Shown: positions 10,737 through 23,645 of the stretch, piece by piece
Layout: each line of letters opens with the position of its first letter
Position numbering within the stretch: position 1 is the stretch's first letter
From: Lantana camara
Taxonomy: Eukaryota > Streptophyta > Magnoliopsida > Lamiales > Verbenaceae
Reading direction: 5' to 3'
NCBI GenBank assembly: GCA_037501455.1
Contig: CM074864.1
Location: forward strand, 35,428,001-35,492,000
Length of the DNA stretch: 64,000 bases
Made by a program: the position numbers and the translations under genes
Notes under the pieces: generated by a model
Told to the model about the DNA's origin: nothing
What the model saw: the letters and a program-made list of their open reading frames with translations, nothing else
The model's database searches: none

Positions 10737-12183
10737 TGTAGCACCCGGGACGATAGGTACCACATCCCCCTCACTACGAGTCTAGTCCACACGTGAAATG
10801 GATAGTCCAAGCATGAACCGAACTCATAGCTAACGGGAGACAAAATAAAAGATAACCTAGCTAGGCGGAAACTGACCCCGTACCAAATAAGTCAAGAATA
10901 ACCAAAAGTGCAAAGCGGAAGCAATAACGTATAATTCATGAATTTGAACAATGGCAACAACCCCAACAATTTCAATACATAAATTAAATCCATCATGCAT
11001 CCTAACAACGGGTTCAGCTAACCACACAACCTGTACTGAATCAATATCCAACAATGAATTATAGTTGGCACACAGGCCCAATTACATAAGGTGATACCAT
11101 TAAAACATAACAATATGAAATGTGACTAGAGTGTATAAGTGTGACTCGATCAAAATGTAATGACTCGACTCCCACCTAGCCAAAACCTGCAAGAACTGAG
11201 AAGCGGGAAAGAGGGGTCAGTCTCTCGAAGACTGAGTGAGCAAGAGCGATACGTATATATAGAAACATACACATGCAAGCCATAAATCCCGAGCAAGGTT
11301 TTATTTAAAGTTAGTTCCCGCGAAGGGCAACAAAATAGCTAAGCAATGCTCGGACTTTACGACTAATTCAAATTAAATTAATTAAGTTCACAATTCATAC
11401 ATAATCATTATGGCTCGGCGAGTGAGCGTGCATCATCTCCAACCAAACTCCGACCGTGTACGACAAATATCATTATCATATTGAATAAGTGATCATGCAA
11501 TACATTATAATACATGCAAGCCAAATAACGTAACATAAGACATAGTCGTTTGGGTAATCCGTGTCCCGACCTTCCCGCACGGTGCATAACAATGATAACA
11601 TAACATAATCATAAGATAAGATCCAACCTTCTTCCTCTGGGTGGTGGACGGGCTTGCAAGACCCGGCCACCTCATACATAGTGGCTAGTGAGGTTCATGA
11701 ACCCTCAAAATCCCGGTTAGCATTTCCTCGTCAAAACTTCTAACGAGGTCCGTTTCGCCGTAGTTCATAGTGGAACTAGCACATGGGATCACCGTCGGCC
11801 CTTGCCTCCCTGGATAGCCACATGTACTAAGTTCCTGGGCCCGTGTTCATACATACATGCATAATCTCGCCAAAACATTTCAATTAATGAAAACATAACA
11901 TATTTCGTAATTCTTGAGAAAAGGTTTACTCGATAATAATTTACTCGATGACTCCACTTGAAAATAACATATATATGTACATAAGGTTTCAGCCGAAACT
12001 TATCACATAAGGGTTGTAGGGTTTGATACATAACTAGAACGAAAACACCCTCACCTGGAACATGGCGATACAAGGACACAAGCTAGGCCGGGTGCCTATT
12101 GATCACGATATCTCCACCCTGGAGATAAACTGTACAAGAGAAGGAACAATGTGTACTCGTGAGAATTGACTCAACATGACACC
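10737..12183 (-). mobile_element. Element A, 5' LTR, segment 1
   Basis: It begins TGTAGCACCCGGGACGATAGG and runs to 12183, where element B is inserted; it resumes at 28207. Without B the LTR is about 3.32 kb. It keeps the stretch of about 635 bp (about 10760-11400) missing from the other copy. Confidence 0.85.
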
Positions 12184-15100
12184 TGTAGCACCCGGAGCGG
12201 CGAGCCACCACATCCCCCGCACCTAGTCCCGAACCCACATATGAAATAGAAATCCATACATGAGCCTAAGGCTAAGCGAACGGGAACCTACACACACTCG
12301 CTAAGCTAGGCGGAGCTAAGACAGGATCAGAGCGCGTAAAACAATAAGAAAATGGTAGCATATAGCAAAAACCAAGAAGATAAATCCATAAAAATGGGTT
12401 CGACTATCCCTAGAAGCCTGTCACGAATAAATATAGTCGAGAATTCATACATAATTCATTAACAAATACATAATATATACATACTTCCATTATCAAAATT
12501 AAATCATATATAAGATATATCCAAATGCGAATGAAATGTAACTCGAGCTAGGAGGCTAGAACTTGACTGACTCACGACTCCGCCTAGCACGACCCAAAAC
12601 CTGCAAACTGAAAAATTGAAAGGAGAGGGTCAGTCCACCGACCGAGTGAGGGGGCTAACGCACACCAACAAATATCTACATATAGAGCAAAGCACGTATT
12701 AAACCAAAGACTATGAACCGGGAATAGGGTTTTACATACCAAAGCCATTTTCCAAAAGAACTCATACTTATACATATATTCATATATTCTTAAGTTTGAA
12801 AACTCGTAATGATTTATAGATTCAAAAACGCATATAGGCTCATATTAAAACTCATAGGGATTCATAACTTCATAATGATTCAAACCTTAACATATAAATC
12901 TCTCATTTAAACCAAAAGATCCTACCCCATTTCATAATCAACATAATAAACAAACCTAAATTACCCGGCGAGTACGGGTCAAATTTACCTCTTAGTAAAA
13001 GAATTCATAAGAAACATAATGAAACATAAATTCATAAAATTCATAAGATTCATATTCCCGCATTCTATCCACCTTCTCCGGAAGTCTACACGTGGGTTAT
13101 GGGCCCACATCGTGTAACTCGATACCTGTACGTGGGTTAGCGATCCCGTAACGTACCTTAGGGAGCACGTACACAGGCTTAACCAGACGACCCAACACCG
13201 CCTCGGGTGTCCTTACCTACGCCTCCGGGGCCCAAGGATTCATAAGATTCATAAGGATTCATAAGTCTCATACGAAACATACCTAACTCGCGAAATCTTG
13301 AATCATGTGATTTATACATAAGAAACATACCATAAGAAACATACCTTACCGTGCAACACGGCATATGCCATACACGTACCTCTCCGTGTCTTCCAAATTC
13401 ATAATATTCCGAGGGAGATCCATAATTCGCTTGACACTACACGGTTTGGAGCATAGCCTCGTTGCAAAACCATTTTAAGCTTATATACGCCCATATGTAT
13501 AATTTCAGAAGAACTCATATGAAATCGAATAACAAGATCCATAACGTATCATAAGACACATATTTAGTATATATATAATAGTATATTCGCATGCGGGCTT
13601 GAAAACGAGCACATAGGGTCATTGGTCGCATTAACTAAAAGAAACAAACCTAAACCTCACCTTTTTCCAAAAGACCTCCCGAAAGAGCGTTGACGACCAA
13701 GAAGAGGCTAAATGGTGGAACCGACACCTCCCGAACCAAACTCTGAGAAAACGAACATAAAATTATGACTTAGACTCGATCATGAACCACTTAGACTCAC
13801 GGTGATGCATATGAATGCAAATGGATGAAATGAAATGCAAGAATCCACCACTTAGGTCATTTGAATTCAAAATTTGTACAAAACGTATCATATCATTTCA
13901 TATACGTATTTCTTAAAGTATAACAATTAATTCCACCTTAAATCACACTTAAGGTCACGTTGAATACAAATAATATCCAAACAAGAGTCACAAGCCTAAG
14001 TTCATAAATTAAATCATCACATCATGCATAAGTTTCACGTAAAAGCCATGCAAAGGAACATCATTAATTCATATGAATTCCATTAAAACAAAAGTCATCT
14101 TACATGCATGAAATACACATGAAGGCTGCACATTCTCCTCAATATCTATTACATTTGTCCTATACAAATGCATGAATTGCTCACGTACCATATCTATTAA
14201 ATAAGATCAAGCATGTAACAAGAATTAAACATGCAACGGATGAACAAACAAACAAAGCACTCCTAGCCCAGCTCCCCATCTCCCCTCTCGGGGAGATTTT
14301 GTTCCTAAAAGTACCCTCTTGGGTACACAACATGCAGGAGGTTCTGCATAGAAAGTACCCGGCCGGGCACTTTCGATGAACAAGATCTACCCGCCCGGGG
14401 AGATAGTTTCAGCCGCGGGAGAAGGCCTTCATGCCCCCGTTCAGCCCTGTTATTCCTCCCAAACAATTACCAACTCATCTAGGCAAGATAGGTCATGAAA
14501 CAAGGCAGCAAATCAGTACAAAACTCCAACAAATTCACCTCAAAACTGACAGCATGTAAAGGAGAATGAAAAGGGTCCAAACTCATGCATATACTCATCC
14601 AAAATGCAAGAACATTAATGGTATCTCACATATATCTCAACTATCCCCAAATTCAGGCTTAAAAATCAATAAATGAAGTTTAAGAAGTCAAGAATCTAGC
14701 ACCAATTCAAGCCATAACTCAAGGAAATTCATAGAGTTCATAAAAGAGCATAAAACCTAACTATTCATGTCATGGCTCAAAACTCAATCATACAAGGCCT
14801 AAAATCTGAATTTCATGGATGAAAATGATCATATAAGCCTATAGATATCAAATATGTACTTACCTCTTGAAGATGATGGAGGAAAATGAAGATTGAAGCT
14901 CAAAAACCTCCTTGGGTGCAAAGTGACGGGAATAGATCTGTTGTTGCTCCAAAGTTCAGATATTTCTCCACTTTTCCTTGCACAAACCGAGATGAGGGAA
15001 GCATGGTATAATAAAACATTGAGTTAGTGAGTGGTGGGGCCAAGTTTCAAGTGAAAAGCTCAAAAGATGAGGGACTTATGTGCAATTTAGTGAAAGGTGG

Positions 15101-15595
15101 TCATTTAAACGCGAATTACTTTTCCGGGCCAAATTCGGAGTATCAAACGGCACTAGAAGAATATGAGGCTACATTCCTTAGCTGGAAAATCTCGTTACGA
15201 GTCCGGCGCCAATTTCGGAATTTGAATCCGAATATCCGAGCTCAAGTTATAAATTCCGAAACACAAGGCGCGTTAAGGCTAGTTAGGCCCTCGAGTCCCC
15301 AAAACAAATAAAACGGTGCGTTATCATTTCAAACAAGTCCGAAAATATAAAACGAGTACAAAAATGGATTCACAACACATAATACTCCAACATATTAAAA
15401 TGGCACAGAATTTCAATCTCAAATCGAGCACAAACGAAACACGTTTCCAACAAAGAGGCAAATATTTCAAATAAGTGAATTCAAATTTCAAAAGAAATAA
15501 TACTTAAATAATTAAATTAACAAATAAATGAAATTAAATAAATTAAATCGCACACATACGTCATACCTGTACTGTTGATCAGACGGGGTGTCACA
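12184..15595 (-). mobile_element. Element B, LTR 1 (original 3' LTR)
   Basis: At 3412 bp this is the only B LTR that keeps the terminal TGTAGCACCCGGAGCGG. It ends TGTCACA next to the polypurine tract of interior 1. It differs from LTR 3 all along its length. The 94-residue plus-strand frame at 15027-15311 repeats in LTR 2 and is broken in LTR 3; I regard it as chance. Confidence 0.88.
14282..14404. repeat. GC-palindrome cluster, element B LTR 1
   Basis: Units: CCCCTCTCGGGG, GTACCCTCTTGGGTAC, AAGTACCCGGCCGGGCACTT and ATCTACCCGCCCGGGGAGAT. The third and fourth each have one stem mismatch here, while the LTR 2 counterparts are perfect. Confidence 0.8.
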
Positions 15596-15611
15596 ATCTC
15601 CCCCCCTTAAG
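15596..15611 (-). other. Polypurine tract, element B interior 1
   Basis: The minus strand reads CTTAAGGGGGGGAGAT directly before the LTR start TGTGACACCCCG. The same tract lies beside LTR 2 (21913-21928). Confidence 0.88.
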
Positions 15612-16114
15612 AGAACCTGGTCCTCAGGTTCGCCTGCTCGAGTTTCAAGCTCGAACAACTTCCCGTATTCACCCAAGTTCGAGGTTCAAGAAGTCCCCAC
15701 AGGGGTAAGCCCAGTAAGGTCTTCTTGCACAAGGGGTTTGATCACTTCTTGAAATCTTGATGGAGAATTTCCTCACCGCTTGATCCGTGCTAGAAGCAAC
15801 TAAAATGTCTCGCACGATAGGAGGGTCCAAATTTGATCCATCTCCCATCGTTTGATTCATTCCAACTGCTCAAAAGCTCGGCATTACACGAATGGTGTGG
15901 TTACTGAACCTCCACCACTCACACCTTCTAATTCAAGAAGTCCCTTTGTTAGAGAGCTAAATTACCACTTCTTGCTCGCTCCGGAAGACCGTTGTAACCA
16001 CAACCCTCAGCTTACCCAAAAAAACACACTCGAGCAAAACACACAACAAACATATTCACACACAAGTAAAGCATATGACAAAATATAACAAGTAAAAGAT
16101 GTGTGATGCACGTG

Positions 16115-16312
16115 TCATGAATGATTTGTGTACCGTTCACCATTCTCGGAGTCCTTCACATTAATGAAATGGAGTAAAGGGTCGAAGTTGGTGTCGTAGC
16201 ATTCCTGACTCAAATTTCTCGACTTCGGTTTCTTTGAACGAATCCTTAGCTTGATGGTTTCTTTCTTTTTTTCCAAGTTCCTCTCTAATTGATGATACTT
16301 AACCCTGAGCAA
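16115..16312 (-). CDS. Short charged frame upstream of intron 3, element B copy 1 (unrecognised)
   Basis: This 65-residue frame is rich in Lys/Glu/Arg (LERNLEKKKETIKLRIRSKK), probably helical, and reads across the intron-3 donor at 16140, where it ends GERYTNHS. Copy 2 is 22432-22629. No family recognised; it could be a gag fragment. Confidence 0.25.
   Translation of the reverse strand: MLRVKYHQLERNLEKKKETIKLRIRSKKPKSRNLSQECYDTNFDPLLHFINVKDSENGERYTNHS
16140..16140 (-). other. Intron 3 donor, element B copy 1
   Basis: GAATG|GTGAACGGTAC on the minus strand with the shared downstream CATTCATGACACGTGCAT. I could not choose an acceptor with confidence. Confidence 0.4.
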
Positions 16313-17351
16313 ATTTTCTTTTCTCGTTTACAAATTCCCCCATCGGTGTAAGAGATTGTTTCAATTCTTTTCCTCCGAAATCTTCCACATTCCATTTAAA
16401 TCTTGAAATATCTTAAACCCGGTTGACAATTATCATAACATGACCTCCGGTTACCTTGAAATCTCACGATCCGCTCCTCCTAGGACATCCTTAGACTCCC
16501 TCTAATTCAAATCTTCGTTTCTCGGCATCTCTCTCTTGTATTCTGTGATCCGGTAAAGAAATGTTCTTCAGCAATATCGAGTAGCATGTTCTAGCGAATG
16601 CATTTTCACAATCTTCAACATCCCACGACCCCTTAAAGCTCTTTCATTTTCCTTTGACATCTTCAAGAACTATTTATCCTGAGTTCCCACGTCCCATCTC
16701 ATTCCTCTTTTCTTTTCAGTAATGTTGAATAATGAATCAACATCTTGCTTCCTCGGGAATTAAAACTCTCAACTTCCTAGCTCTTCCTTCTCCTTAATTC
16801 CCATTCCCTTCATTGCTTACTATATCCATAATAATTTTCTCGTTGAGGAGAAAGGCTCTTATCGATGAGACCCTTGGAGTTGTTAAGAAGAGAACTTGGA
16901 GTTGTTAAGAAGAGAACCTTCAATCTCTCCTTAATTATTTCGTTCAAGCTTCCCAAATAAAGCTTTCCCTCATCGGATAATCGTATACTTAAGGAAGGAA
17001 AAGCTATTGATCTCTTTCTGATACGCCACCATTTACTCGTCCTTAATATTTACGCTGAATGGCGAATTAATAATTTCTCTTCCTAGGAATTGAGCTCGGA
17101 GACTTATTCCCAGTTTCGCTTCTCATATCGATACTCTTTTGATTACTTATCATTGAAGTGATTTTTTCTCCTTAAATTACAAACCGTTACATCGAAAATA
17201 TAAGAGCGAGGTACGCGTGATGTGGTACCAATCTTCGTATTTTTATTATATCCTCAACTTCCATTTATAACTTCAACCGAATCTTCAAAGTCATTTCTTC
17301 CTTCTTACCTAATTTTCATCATCACGAAGGGGGACTCTTCTCAATTACAAG

Positions 17352-17521
17352 CTATCACGAAAACATCAAACTCATGCATGTTGAGTTAGATTTGCATATG
17401 TTATGCGTCACGTTGGTCAACATTCGAGCAAGAAACGATAATTAATAGCAATGAATAGCACACATCACAATTATATAAGGATATGATGCGGGATGAATGC
17501 TCGTTCCATGAATGCAATTAC
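17352..17521 (-). other. Probable intron 2, element B copy 1
   Basis: Donor AAAAG|GTAATTGCATTC and acceptor TTTCGTGATAG|CTTG enclose 170 bases, with branch-like CTAACTCAACATGCATG about 30 bases before the acceptor. The nucleocapsid frame ends only 15 bases upstream of the donor. Confidence 0.55.
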
Positions 17522-17536
17522 CTTTTGGTTGTTTCT

Positions 17537-17896
17537 TTAGCCTTCGCATTCACAATCCTTCAATTTATGTTTCGGTGATCCACATCCATAACATAGCCCC
17601 AATGTCTTCCAGCAACTCTCGTAGGTATGAGAACTCGTCCTACAACGAGCACACGAAGATGGTTCCGTTGATGAAGATACTTGTTCTTTCTTCTTTTCCT
17701 TTGGATCCGCTTGAGAGTTCTCTCGTCTCCGATTCGGCCTCAATTCTGAGCTACTTTCCAACTCAAATCCTCCTACAAGACTTCTCTCTTTTAGCTTCTT
17801 GGATTCTACAATAAGAGCTTTCTTCGTACCCTCAACCCATGTTATAGACTTGGTTTTGGGTTTCGTCTCTCGAAAGTCTTCCCTAATTTCATCCAT
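17537..17896 (-). CDS. gag: Gag nucleocapsid with two intact zinc knuckles, element B copy 1
   Basis: This 119-residue frame starts MDEIREDF, has a Lys/Glu/Ser-rich middle, and ends with CARCRTSSHTYESC and CYGCGSPKHKLKDC, both complete CX2CX4HX4C knuckles of the RNA-binding nucleocapsid type. No capsid domain precedes it. It lies in exon 2, just before intron 2, and downstream of a second, degenerate knuckle pair (17927-18136). The copy at 23831-24190 encodes the same protein. Confidence 0.75.
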   Translation of the reverse strand: MDEIREDFRETKPKTKSITWVEGTKKALIVESKKLKERSLVGGFELESSSELRPNRRRENSQADPKEKKKEQVSSSTEPSSCARCRTSSHTYESCWKTLGLCYGCGSPKHKLKDCECEG

Positions 17897-17926
17897 GAGT
17901 TAGGCCAACCTAATGGACTTATTCGG

Positions 17927-18136
17927 TCACCTTAAATGTGTTCGAGGGCATACATTGGGTTTATGGATGAAGGAACTACTTCCACTACAATTGTCCAACC
18001 TCTTCCAATAATTACTATATGCGTGATTAGATTCGCCACAATGCGTGCACGAAATTGTTTCCCAAGTAAAGGACGCTTCGGATTTGAATGAGGAATTCTT
18101 TCCCATAATTGGAGCCACCATGCCTCGTACTTTCAT
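17927..18136 (-). CDS. Second, degenerate nucleocapsid copy, element B copy 1
   Basis: This 69-residue frame carries CTHCGESNHAYSNY (last Cys replaced by Tyr) and NCSGSSSFIHKPNVC (second Cys replaced by Ser). Spacing and the W-K-x2-L linker match the pair at 17537-17896, so the two pairs look like an old tandem duplication. Zinc binding is probably lost here. Confidence 0.6.
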   Translation of the reverse strand: MKVRGMVAPIMGKNSSFKSEASFTWETISCTHCGESNHAYSNYWKRLDNCSGSSSFIHKPNVCPRTHLR

Positions 18137-18257
18137 TGAGTGGTTAGCGTTGTAGTTCTTGGATTTTGTAAGAAACTCTTCCCTTTTGTCGACCCTAGCT
18201 TCAACTTAGAGACCATGATTGTTGAGGGGCGTAGTTTAGTTGTCGTATAAGACCAAC

Positions 18258-18430
18258 CTACAATATACAATCTAGTTTCAAAATACGATGCATACGGTTA
18301 GTAGTGAGCATGGCACGTATATAAAGTAAAATGTGCACTTAAGGTATGCAAAAGCAACAATTAAGTGAATTTGAACTAGTTGTAAAGTATAAAAGTCAAG
18401 AAAGTTCGCATATCTTAATGCAATGCACAC
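18258..18430 (-). other. Probable intron 1 (leader), element B copy 1
   Basis: Donor CTAAG|GTGTGCATTGC and acceptor ATATTGTAG|GTTGG enclose 173 AT-rich bases. The same sites occur in copy 2 at 24552-24724. Confidence 0.6.
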
Positions 18431-18506
18431 CTTAGCTCGTTGTTCCTATGCCTTACGACCTATACTTGACGCAACACGACACTAGAACTCCCATTTTGCA
18501 ACCCAG

Positions 18507-18516
18507 AGCTCTGATA
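18507..18516 (-). other. Primer-binding site, element B copy 1
   Basis: The minus strand reads TATCAGAGCT; the leading TGG and the LTR's last bases (GGGTGCTACA) are missing, so PBS and LTR are fused. The identical defect is at 24801-24810. Confidence 0.75.
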
Positions 18517-21500
18517 CATAGCGGCGAGCCACCACATCCCCCCATATAGTCCCGAACCCACATATGAAATAGAAATCCATACATGAGCCTAAGGCTAAGC
18601 GAACGGGAACCTACACACACTCGCTAAGCTAGGCGGAGCTAAGACAGGATCAGAGCGCGTAAAACAATAAGAAAGCGGAAGCATATAGCAAAAACCAAGA
18701 AGATAAATCCACAAAAACGGGGTTCGACTATCCCTAGAAGCCTATCCCGAATAAATATATTCAAGAATTCATACATAATTCATTAACAAATGTATAACAT
18801 ATACATACTTCCATTATCAAAATTAAATCATATACAAGATATATCCGAATACGAATGAAATGCAACTCGAGCTAGGAGGCTAGAACTTGACCGACTCACG
18901 ACTCCACCTAGCACAACCCAAAACCTACAAACTGAAAAGTTGAAAGGAGAGGGTCAATCCACCGGCCGAGTGAGGGGGCTAACGCACACCAACACATATC
19001 TATATATATAGCAAGCACGTATTAAACCAAAGAATATGAACCGGGAATAGGGTTTTACATACCAATGCCATTTTCCAAAAGAACTCATACTTATACATAT
19101 ATTCATATATTCTTAAGTTTGAAAACTCGTAAGGATTCATAGATTCAAAAACGCATATAGATTCATATTAAAACTCATAGGGATTCATAACTTCATAATG
19201 ATTCAACCCTTAACATATAAATCTCTTATTTAAATCGAAATATCCTATCCCGTTTCAAAATCAACATAATAAAAGAAACCTAAATTACCCAGCAAGTACG
19301 GGTCAACTTTACCTCTTAATAAAAGAATTCATAAGAAACATAATAAAACATAAATTCATAAGATTCATATTCGCGTATTCCATCCACCTTCTCCGGAAGT
19401 CTGCACGCGGGTTACGGGCCCATATCGTGCAACTCAATACCTGTACGTGGAGTACCGATCCCACAACATACCTTAGGGAGCCCGTACACAGGCTTAACCA
19501 GTCGGCCCAACACCGCCTCGGGTGTCCTTACCTACCCCTCCGGGGCCCAAGGACTAATAAGATTCATAAGGATTCATAAGATTCATACAAAACATACCTA
19601 ACTCGCGAAATCTAGAATCATATGATTTATACATAAGAAACATACCATAAGAAACATAACTTACCGTGCAACATGGCATAAGCTATACACGTACCACTCC
19701 GTGTCTTCCAAATTCATAATATGCCGAGGGAGATCCATGATTCGCTTGACACTACACGGTTTGGAGCATAGCCTCGTTGTAAAACCATTTTAAGCTTATA
19801 TACGCCCATACATATAATTTCAAAAGAATTCATATGAAATCGAATAACAAGGTTCAAAACGTATCATAAGACATATATTTAGAATATATATATAATAGTA
19901 TATTCGCATGCGGGCTTGAAAACGAGCACATAGGGTCATAGGTCGCATTAACTAAAAGAAACAAACCTAAACCGCACCTTTTTCCAAAAGAGCTCACAAA
20001 AGAGCGTTGACGACCAAGAAGAGGCTAACTGGTGGAACCGACACCTCCCGGACCAAACTCTGAGAAAACGAGCATAAACTTATGACTTAGACTCGATCGT
20101 GAACCACTTAGATGCACGGCGATGCATATGAATGCAAATGGATTAAATGAAATGCAAGAATCCACCACTTAGGTCATTCGAATTCAAAATTTGTACAAAA
20201 CGTATCATATCATTTCATATACGTATTTCATAAAGTATAACAATTAATTCCAACTTAAATCACATTTAATGTCACATTGAATACAAATAATATCCAAACA
20301 AAAATCACAAGCCTAAGTTCATAAATTAAATCATCACATCATGCATAAGTTTCAGGTAAAAGCCATGCAAATGAACATCATAAATTCATATGAATTCCAT
20401 TAAAACAAAAGTCATCTTACATGCGTTAAATACACATAAAGGCTGCACATTCTCTTCAATATCTATTACATATGTCCTATACAAATGCATGAATTGCTCA
20501 CGTACCATATCCGTTATATAAGATCAAGAATGTAATAAGAATTAAACATGCAACGGATGAATAAACAAACAAAGCACTCCAAGCCCAGCTCCCCACCTCC
20601 CCTCTCGGGGAAATTTTGTTCCTAAAAGTACCCTCCTGGGTACACAACATGCAGGAGGATCTGCATAGAAAGTACCCGGCCGGGTACTTTCCATGAACAA
20701 GATCTCCCCGCCCGGGGAGATAGTTTCAGCCGCGCGAGAACGCCTTCATGCCCCTGTTTAGCCCTGTTATTCCTCCCAAACAAATACCAACTCATCTAGG
20801 CAAGATAGGGCATGAAACAAGGCAGCAAATCAGTACAAAACTCCAACAAATTCACCCCAAAACTGACAGCATGTAAAGGAGAATGAAAAGGGTCCAAACT
20901 CATGCATATACTCATCCAAAATGCAAGAACATTAATGGTATCTCACATATATCTCAACTATCCCCAAATTCAGGCTTAAAAATCAATAAATGAAGTTTAA
21001 GAAGTCAAGAATCTAGCACCAATTCAAGCCATAACTCAAGGAAATTCATAGAGTTCATAAAAGAGCATAAAACCTAACTATTCATGTCATGGCTCAAAAC
21101 TCAATCATACAAGGCCTAAAATCTGAATTTCATGGATGAAAATGATCATATAAGCCTATAGATATCAAATATGTACTTACCTCTTGAAGATGATGGAGGA
21201 AAATGAAGATTGAAGCTCAAAAACCTCCTTGGGTGCAAAGTGACGGGAAAGGATCTGTTGTTGCTCCAAAGTTCAGATATTTCTCCACTTTTCCTTGCAC
21301 AAACCGAGATGAGGGAAGCATGGTATAATAAAACATTGAGTTAGTGAGTGGTGGGGCCAAGTTTCAAGTGAAAAGCTCAAAAGAGGAGGGACTTATGTGC
21401 AATTTAGTGAAAGGTGGTCATTTAAACGCGAATTACTTTTCCGGGCCAAATTCGGAGTATCAAACGGCACTAGAAGAATATGAGGCTACATTCCTTAGCT

Positions 21501-21912
21501 GGAAAATCTCGTTACGAGTCCGGCGCCAATTTCGGAATTTGAATCCGAATATCCGAGCTCAAGTTATAAATTCCGAAACACAAGGCGCGTTAAGGCTAGT
21601 TAGGCCCTCGAGTCCCCAAAACAAATAAAACGGTGCGTTATCATTTCAAACAAGTCCGAAAATATAAAACGAGTACAAAAATGGATTCACAACACATAAT
21701 ACTCCAACATATTAAAATGGCACAGAATTTCAATCTCAAATCGAGCACAAACGAAACACGTTTCCAACAAAGAGGCAAATATTTCAAATAAGTGAATTCA
21801 AATTTCAAAAGAAATAATACTTAAATAATTAAATTAACAAATAAATGAAATTAAATAAATTAAATCGCACACATACGTCATACCTGTACTGTTGATCAGA
21901 CGGGGTGTCACA
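18517..21912 (-). mobile_element. Element B, LTR 2 (hybrid middle LTR)
   Basis: This LTR is 3396 bp. From its left edge to 20857 it follows LTR 3 (CCCCCCATATAG, AAAGCGGAAGC, GGGGAAATTTTG, ACAAATACC), then from 20863 to its right end it follows LTR 1 (GACAGCATGTAAAGGAG, CAACTATCCCC, the intact 94-codon frame). That is the composition expected of a crossover between LTR 3 of one copy and LTR 1 of another. Confidence 0.88.
20598..20721. repeat. GC-palindrome cluster, element B LTR 2
   Basis: Units: CCCCTCTCGGGG, GTACCCTCCTGGGTAC, AAAGTACCCGGCCGGGTACT and ATCTCCCCGCCCGGGGAGAT; the last two have fully paired arms. Confidence 0.82.
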
Positions 21913-22431
21913 ATCTCCCCCCCTTAAGAGAACCTGGTCCTCAGGTTCGCCTGCTCGAGTTTCAAGCTCGAACAACTTCCCGTATTCACCCAAGTTCGAG
22001 GTTCAAGAAGTCCCCACAGGGGTAAGCCCAGTAAGGTCTTCTTGCACAAGGGGTTTGATCACTTCTTGAAATCTTGATGGAGAATTTCCTCACCGCTTGA
22101 TCCGTGCTAGAAGCAACTAAAATGTCTCGCACGATAGGAGGGTCCAAATTTGATCCATCTCCCATCGTTTGATTCATTCCAACTGCTCAAAAGCTCGGCA
22201 TTACACGAATGGTGTGGTTACTGAACCTCCACCACTCACACCTTCTAATTCAAGAAGTCCCTTTGTTAGAGAGCTAAATTACCACTTCTTGCTCGCTCCG
22301 GAAGACCGTTGTAACCACAACCCTCAGCTTACCCAAAAAAACACACTCGAGCAAAACACACAACAAACATATTCACACACAAGTAAAGCATATGACAAAA
22401 TATAACAAGTAAAAGATGTGTGATGCACGTG

Positions 22432-22629
22432 TCATGAAAGATTTGTGTACCGTTCACCATTCTCGGAGTCCTTCACATTAATGAAATGGAGTAAAGGGTC
22501 GAAGTTGGTGTCGTAGCATTCCTGACTCAAATTTCTCGACTTCGGTTTCTTTGAACGAATCCTTAGCTTGATGGTTTCTTTCTTTTTTTCCAAGTTCCTC
22601 TCTAATTGATGATACTTAACCCTGAGCAA
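22432..22629 (-). CDS. Short charged frame upstream of intron 3, element B copy 2 (unrecognised)
   Basis: Same as 16115-16312 apart from one residue near its end. It reads across the donor at 22457. Confidence 0.25.
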   Translation of the reverse strand: MLRVKYHQLERNLEKKKETIKLRIRSKKPKSRNLSQECYDTNFDPLLHFINVKDSENGERYTNLS

Positions 22630-23645
22630 ATTTTCTTTTCTCGTTTACAAATTCCCCCATCGGTGTAAGAGATTGTTTCAATTCTTTTCCTCCGAAATCT
22701 TTCACATTCCATTTAAATCTTGAAATATCTTAAACCCGGTTGACAATTATCATAACATGACCTCCGGTTACCTTGAAATCTCACGATCTGCTCCTCCTAG
22801 GACATCCTTAGACTCCCTCTAATTCAAATCTTGGTTTCTCGGCATCTCTCTCTTGTATTCTGTGATCCGGTAAAGAAATGTTCTTCAGCAATATCGAGTA
22901 GCATGTTCTAGCGAATGCATTTTCACAATCTTCAACATCCCACAACCCCTTAAAGCTCTTTCATTTTCCTTTGACATCTTCAAGAACTATTTATCCTGAG
23001 TTCCCACGTCCCATCTCATTCCTCTTTTCTTTTCAGTAATGTTGAATAATGAATCAACATCTTGCTTCCTCGGGAATTAAAACTCTCAACTTCCTAGCTC
23101 TTCCTTCTCCTTAATTCCCATTCCCTTCATTGCTTACTATATCCATAATAATTTTCTCGTTGAGGAGAAAGGCTCTTATCGATGAGACCCTTGGAGTTGT
23201 TAAGAAGAGAACCTTCAATCTCTCCTTAATTATTTCGTTCAAGCTTCCTAAATAAAGCTTTCCCTCATCGGATAATCGTATACTTAAGGAAGGAAAAGCT
23301 ATTGATCTCTTTCTGATACGCCACCATTTACTCGTCCTTAATGTTACGCTGAATGGCGAATTAATAATTTCTCTTCCTAGGAATTGAGCTCGGAGACTTA
23401 TTCCCAGTTTCGCTTCTCATATCGATACTCTTTTGATTACTTATCATTGAAGTGATTCTTTCTCCTTAAATTACAAACCGTTACATCGAAAATATAAGAG
23501 CGAGGTACGCGTGATGTGGTACCAATCTTCGTATTTTTATTATATCCTCAACTTCCATTTATAACTTCAACCGAATCTTCAAAGTCATTTCTTCCTTCTT
23601 ACCTAATTTTCATCATCACGAAGGGGGACTCTTCTCAATTACAAG

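Larger units (their letters stand above)
15596..18516 (-). mobile_element. Element B interior 1
   Basis: This interior is 2921 bp. It differs from interior 2 by about 13 substitutions seen by eye, a one-base indel, and a 22-bp direct duplication at about 16876-16919 (TTGGAGTTGTTAAGAAGAGA twice). It contains the leader intron, two nucleocapsid frames, intron 2, the intron 3 donor, and a PPT. About 16313-17351 (exon 3 region) shows no recognisable protein. Confidence 0.85.

Noticed and set aside
15027..15311. 94-codon plus-strand frame repeated at 21344-21628, possibly a conserved gene
   Set aside because: It lies in the B LTR against the element's direction, the two copies are recent duplicates by LTR exchange, and LTR 3 has it broken. 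Its sharing shows descent, not selection.
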